Shown piece after piece: positions 34,127 through 35,651 of a stretch of DNA of 35,651 nucleotides (its first letter is position 1; the number at the start of each line of letters is the position of its first letter). Source of the stretch: Desmonostoc geniculatum HA4340-LM1 (GTDB taxonomy: Bacteria; Cyanobacteriota; Cyanobacteriia; Cyanobacteriales; Nostocaceae); contig JAHHHB010000073.1 in the NCBI GenBank assembly GCA_019359545.1, forward strand, positions 1 through 35,651. The letters are read 5' to 3'. Under the pieces are notes generated by a model. That model was given only the letters and a program-made list of their open reading frames with translations, did not search any database and was not told the origin of the DNA. The position numbers and the translations under genes were made by a program.

Positions 34127-35185
34127 ATGTCAGTACTTCGTATCCTTCATTTAGTTGGCTCTGCACAGAATGATTTTTACTGTGATTTGTCACGCCTTTA
34201 CGCCGAAGATTGTTTGGCTGCAACGGCAGAGCGATCGCGCTATGACTTTGAGATTGCATACATCACGCCCGATCGCCAGTGGCGATTTCCTCGCTCTCTC
34301 AGCCCTGAAGATATTGCTCAGGCTAAACCGATTTCTGTGTCTGATGCCATAGAGGCGATCGCAGCACAAAACATTGACGTTATGTTACCACAGATGTTTT
34401 GTATCCCTGGGATGACTCACTACCGCGCCCTATTCGACCTGCTCAAGATCCCTTACATAGGCAATACTCCGGATCTCATGGCAATAGCAGCTCACAAAGC
34501 AAAAGCTAAAGCAATTGTGGAAGCAGCAGGGGTGAAAGTGCCTCGTGGGGAACTGCTGCGTCAGGGAGATGTTCCGACAATCACACCTCCAGTAGTTATT
34601 AAACCCGCAAGTTCCGACAACTCTCTAGGGGTGACTTTAGTTAAAGATGCTGCCGAGTATGACACGGCGCTGAAAAAAGCATTTGAATATGCTTCGGAGG
34701 TGATTGTAGAAGCATTCATCGAACTTGGTCGAGAAGTCAGATGCGGTATCATTGTTAAAGACGGGGAGTTAATCGGTTTACCCCTTGAAGAGTATTTGGT
34801 AGATCCTCACGAAAAACCCATCCGCACCTATGCTGATAAACTCCGACAAACAGACGATGGCAACTTGGGTTTCGCCGCTAAAGATAATATCAAGTCTTGG
34901 ATTGTAGACCCTAATGATGCGATCGCCGAAAAGGTTCAGCAAGTGGCTAAGAAGTGTCATCAAGCTTTAGGCTGTCGCCACTACAGTTTATTTGATTTCC
35001 GCATCGATCCACAGGGACAACCTTGGTTTTTAGAAGCTGGGTTGTATTGTTCTTTTGCCCCCAAAAGCGTGATTTCTTCTATGGCCAAAGCAGCAGGAAT
35101 CCCTCTAACAGAGTTGTTGATGATAGCGATCGATGAAACGCTGGGAAGTAATAAACACAATTTGACCAAAATGGCAACGGCGTAG
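34127..35185 (+). CDS. mysD: D-Ala-D-Ala ligase-like MAA synthase (second amino acid addition)
   Basis: A 352-residue ATP-grasp ligase that condenses mycosporine-glycine with a second amino acid (serine for shinorine, threonine for porphyra-334, others possible). The N-terminal Ddl domain includes IPYIGNTPDLMAIAAHKAKA (108-127). The ATP-binding strand is PVVIKPASSDNSLGV (155-169) with Lys159. The metal-binding end is LFDFRID and then FLEAGLYCSFAPKSV, replacing the ENTxPGxT loop of true cell-wall Ddl and marking the MysD group. AGGA (34114-34117) lies nine bases before the ATG. It is co-directional with mysABC but 207 bases away. It takes the place of the NRPS-like MysE used in some cyanobacteria. 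Confidence 0.94.
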   Translation: MSVLRILHLVGSAQNDFYCDLSRLYAEDCLAATAERSRYDFEIAYITPDRQWRFPRSLSPEDIAQAKPISVSDAIEAIAAQNIDVMLPQMFCIPGMTHYRALFDLLKIPYIGNTPDLMAIAAHKAKAKAIVEAAGVKVPRGELLRQGDVPTITPPVVIKPASSDNSLGVTLVKDAAEYDTALKKAFEYASEVIVEAFIELGREVRCGIIVKDGELIGLPLEEYLVDPHEKPIRTYADKLRQTDDGNLGFAAKDNIKSWIVDPNDAIAEKVQQVAKKCHQALGCRHYSLFDFRIDPQGQPWFLEAGLYCSFAPKSVISSMAKAAGIPLTELLMIAIDETLGSNKHNLTKMATA

Positions 35186-35225
35186 AAGGCGATGATGGAG
35201 TGATATCATGTCCGGTTGAATACTT

Positions 35226-35388
35226 ATAACGGGGATGGAAACCTTGTGTTGATCCTACCTCAGCAGATGTGAAAACTTTCTTTTTCATCAACTTCCCCTA
35301 ACGGGGATGAAAACCTGTTGATAAACGTTAAAACTCCAACGAATACTGACACACTTTTTCATCAACTTCCCCTCACAGGGATGGAAAC
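35226..35388 (+). CRISPR. Degenerate three-repeat CRISPR remnant, two spacers
   Basis: Two 35-base repeats (35280-35314 and 35354-35388) differ at three positions; both start CTTTTTCATCAACTTCCCC and end in a GATGRAAAC-like handle. An upstream unit keeps only the 3' half (TAACGGGGATGGAAAC, 35227-35242). The spacers are 37 bases (35243-35279) and 39 bases (35315-35353). The 3' AAAC end is that of cyanobacterial repeats, indicating plus-strand transcription. No cas gene lies in the window. Divergence in all three repeats points to decay. Confidence 0.7.
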
Positions 35389-35404
35389 TTTGCAACATCA
35401 GAAA

Positions 35405-35651
35405 AGTTTTAATCCCTCGGTGGGGTAAGACGCTGCAAGAACGCCCATTGGGACTAAAAAGCTACGAGGTGCGACACCGATACGCACCTCGTAGCAACAG
35501 TTTAGAATCCCTTCGCCTTTAGTTCAGGGGGTGCGATTCGTTCACTCGAAATGAGTAGAAATGCTCAGGGATGAGTGACATTTGAGAGATAATCCTATTG
35601 GGTTGAGTTCGCACTTTAATCTCTCTCAGATGATAACTGAATAACCATGAG
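35405..35651. other. Right-end spacer with a strong 13-bp hairpin
   Basis: The perfect arms GCTACGAGGTGCG (35461-35473) and CGCACCTCGTAGC (35483-35495) enclose a 9-base loop. They are followed by AATCCCTTCGCCTTTAGTTC and GGGGGTGCG, which resembles the subterminal hairpin and right end of IS200/IS605-type tnpB elements. No tnpB frame is visible upstream. No protein-coding gene is supported to the window end. Confidence 0.35.

Noticed and set aside
25753..35185. An NRPS-like MysE step
   Set aside because: No adenylation, thiolation or thioesterase motifs occur; the second amino acid is added by the Ddl-like MysD.
1..35651. tRNA, rRNA or tmRNA genes
   Set aside because: Reading the intergenic stretches on both strands, I found no cloverleaf with a T-loop or anticodon arm and no ribosomal RNA sequence; a covariance-model scan was not possible.

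Overview
The window reads as a piece of chromosome from a filamentous, heterocyst-type cyanobacterium close to Nostoc/Anabaena. The HIP1 octamer GCGATCGC is scattered through genes and spacers on both strands. Intergenic DNA is full of Nostoc-style heptamer tandem repeats (TCATTGG, ACAAAGG, GGGCATT, GGGGAGT) and foldback repeats. The 429-residue ADP-glucose pyrophosphorylase carries Lys382 and Lys419, the regulatory lysines described for the Anabaena enzyme, and a complete mycosporine-like amino acid (MAA) gene set is present. All assignments come from reading the sequence; no database search was run.

Layout. 1-5.8 kb, plus strand: an intact subtilisin-family protease, a protein of tandem degenerate helix-turn-helix modules, a membrane-anchored pentapeptide-repeat protein, and a 99-residue protein that resembles the N-terminal region of the protease. 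5.8-9.2 kb: glgC, a small P-loop kinase and a CbpA-type DnaJ. 9.3-16 kb: an FHA-GAF-adenylate cyclase, an unknown protein, the RbgA/YlqF GTPase, a VOC protein, a HicAB toxin-antitoxin pair and an acetyltransferase. 16-22 kb: an unknown membrane protein, then on the minus strand a giant (about 1418-residue) DUF4157/eCIS-core protein with a hydrophobic domain, eighteen 15-residue repeats and a toxin-like C-terminus, followed by a 176-residue protein placed where an immunity gene would be. 22-26.7 kb: a 285-bp foldback element, a fused two-ATPase oligopeptide ABC protein, a DSP-like phosphatase, a second acetyltransferase and a GT14-type glycosyltransferase. 27-35.2 kb: the sunscreen locus, with a MysH-like Fe(II)/2-oxoglutarate oxygenase and an MFS transporter on the minus strand, diverging from mysA-mysB-mysC-mysD on the plus strand. 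35.2-35.65 kb: a decayed three-repeat CRISPR-like remnant and a strong hairpin.

How the genes work together. MysA and MysB should make 4-deoxygadusol, MysC should add glycine to give mycosporine-glycine, and MysD should add a second amino acid to give shinorine or porphyra-334 type products. A MysH-type oxygenase would trim these to palythines. The neighbouring MFS protein is a candidate transporter, and the GT14 enzyme is a more speculative candidate for decorating the product. The DUF4157 protein plus its downstream partner is the best candidate here for an undescribed effector/immunity pair. A recurring theme is that mobile or tandem repeats contribute to genes: they supply stop codons, a Shine-Dalgarno sequence, an interdomain linker and a C-terminal tail.
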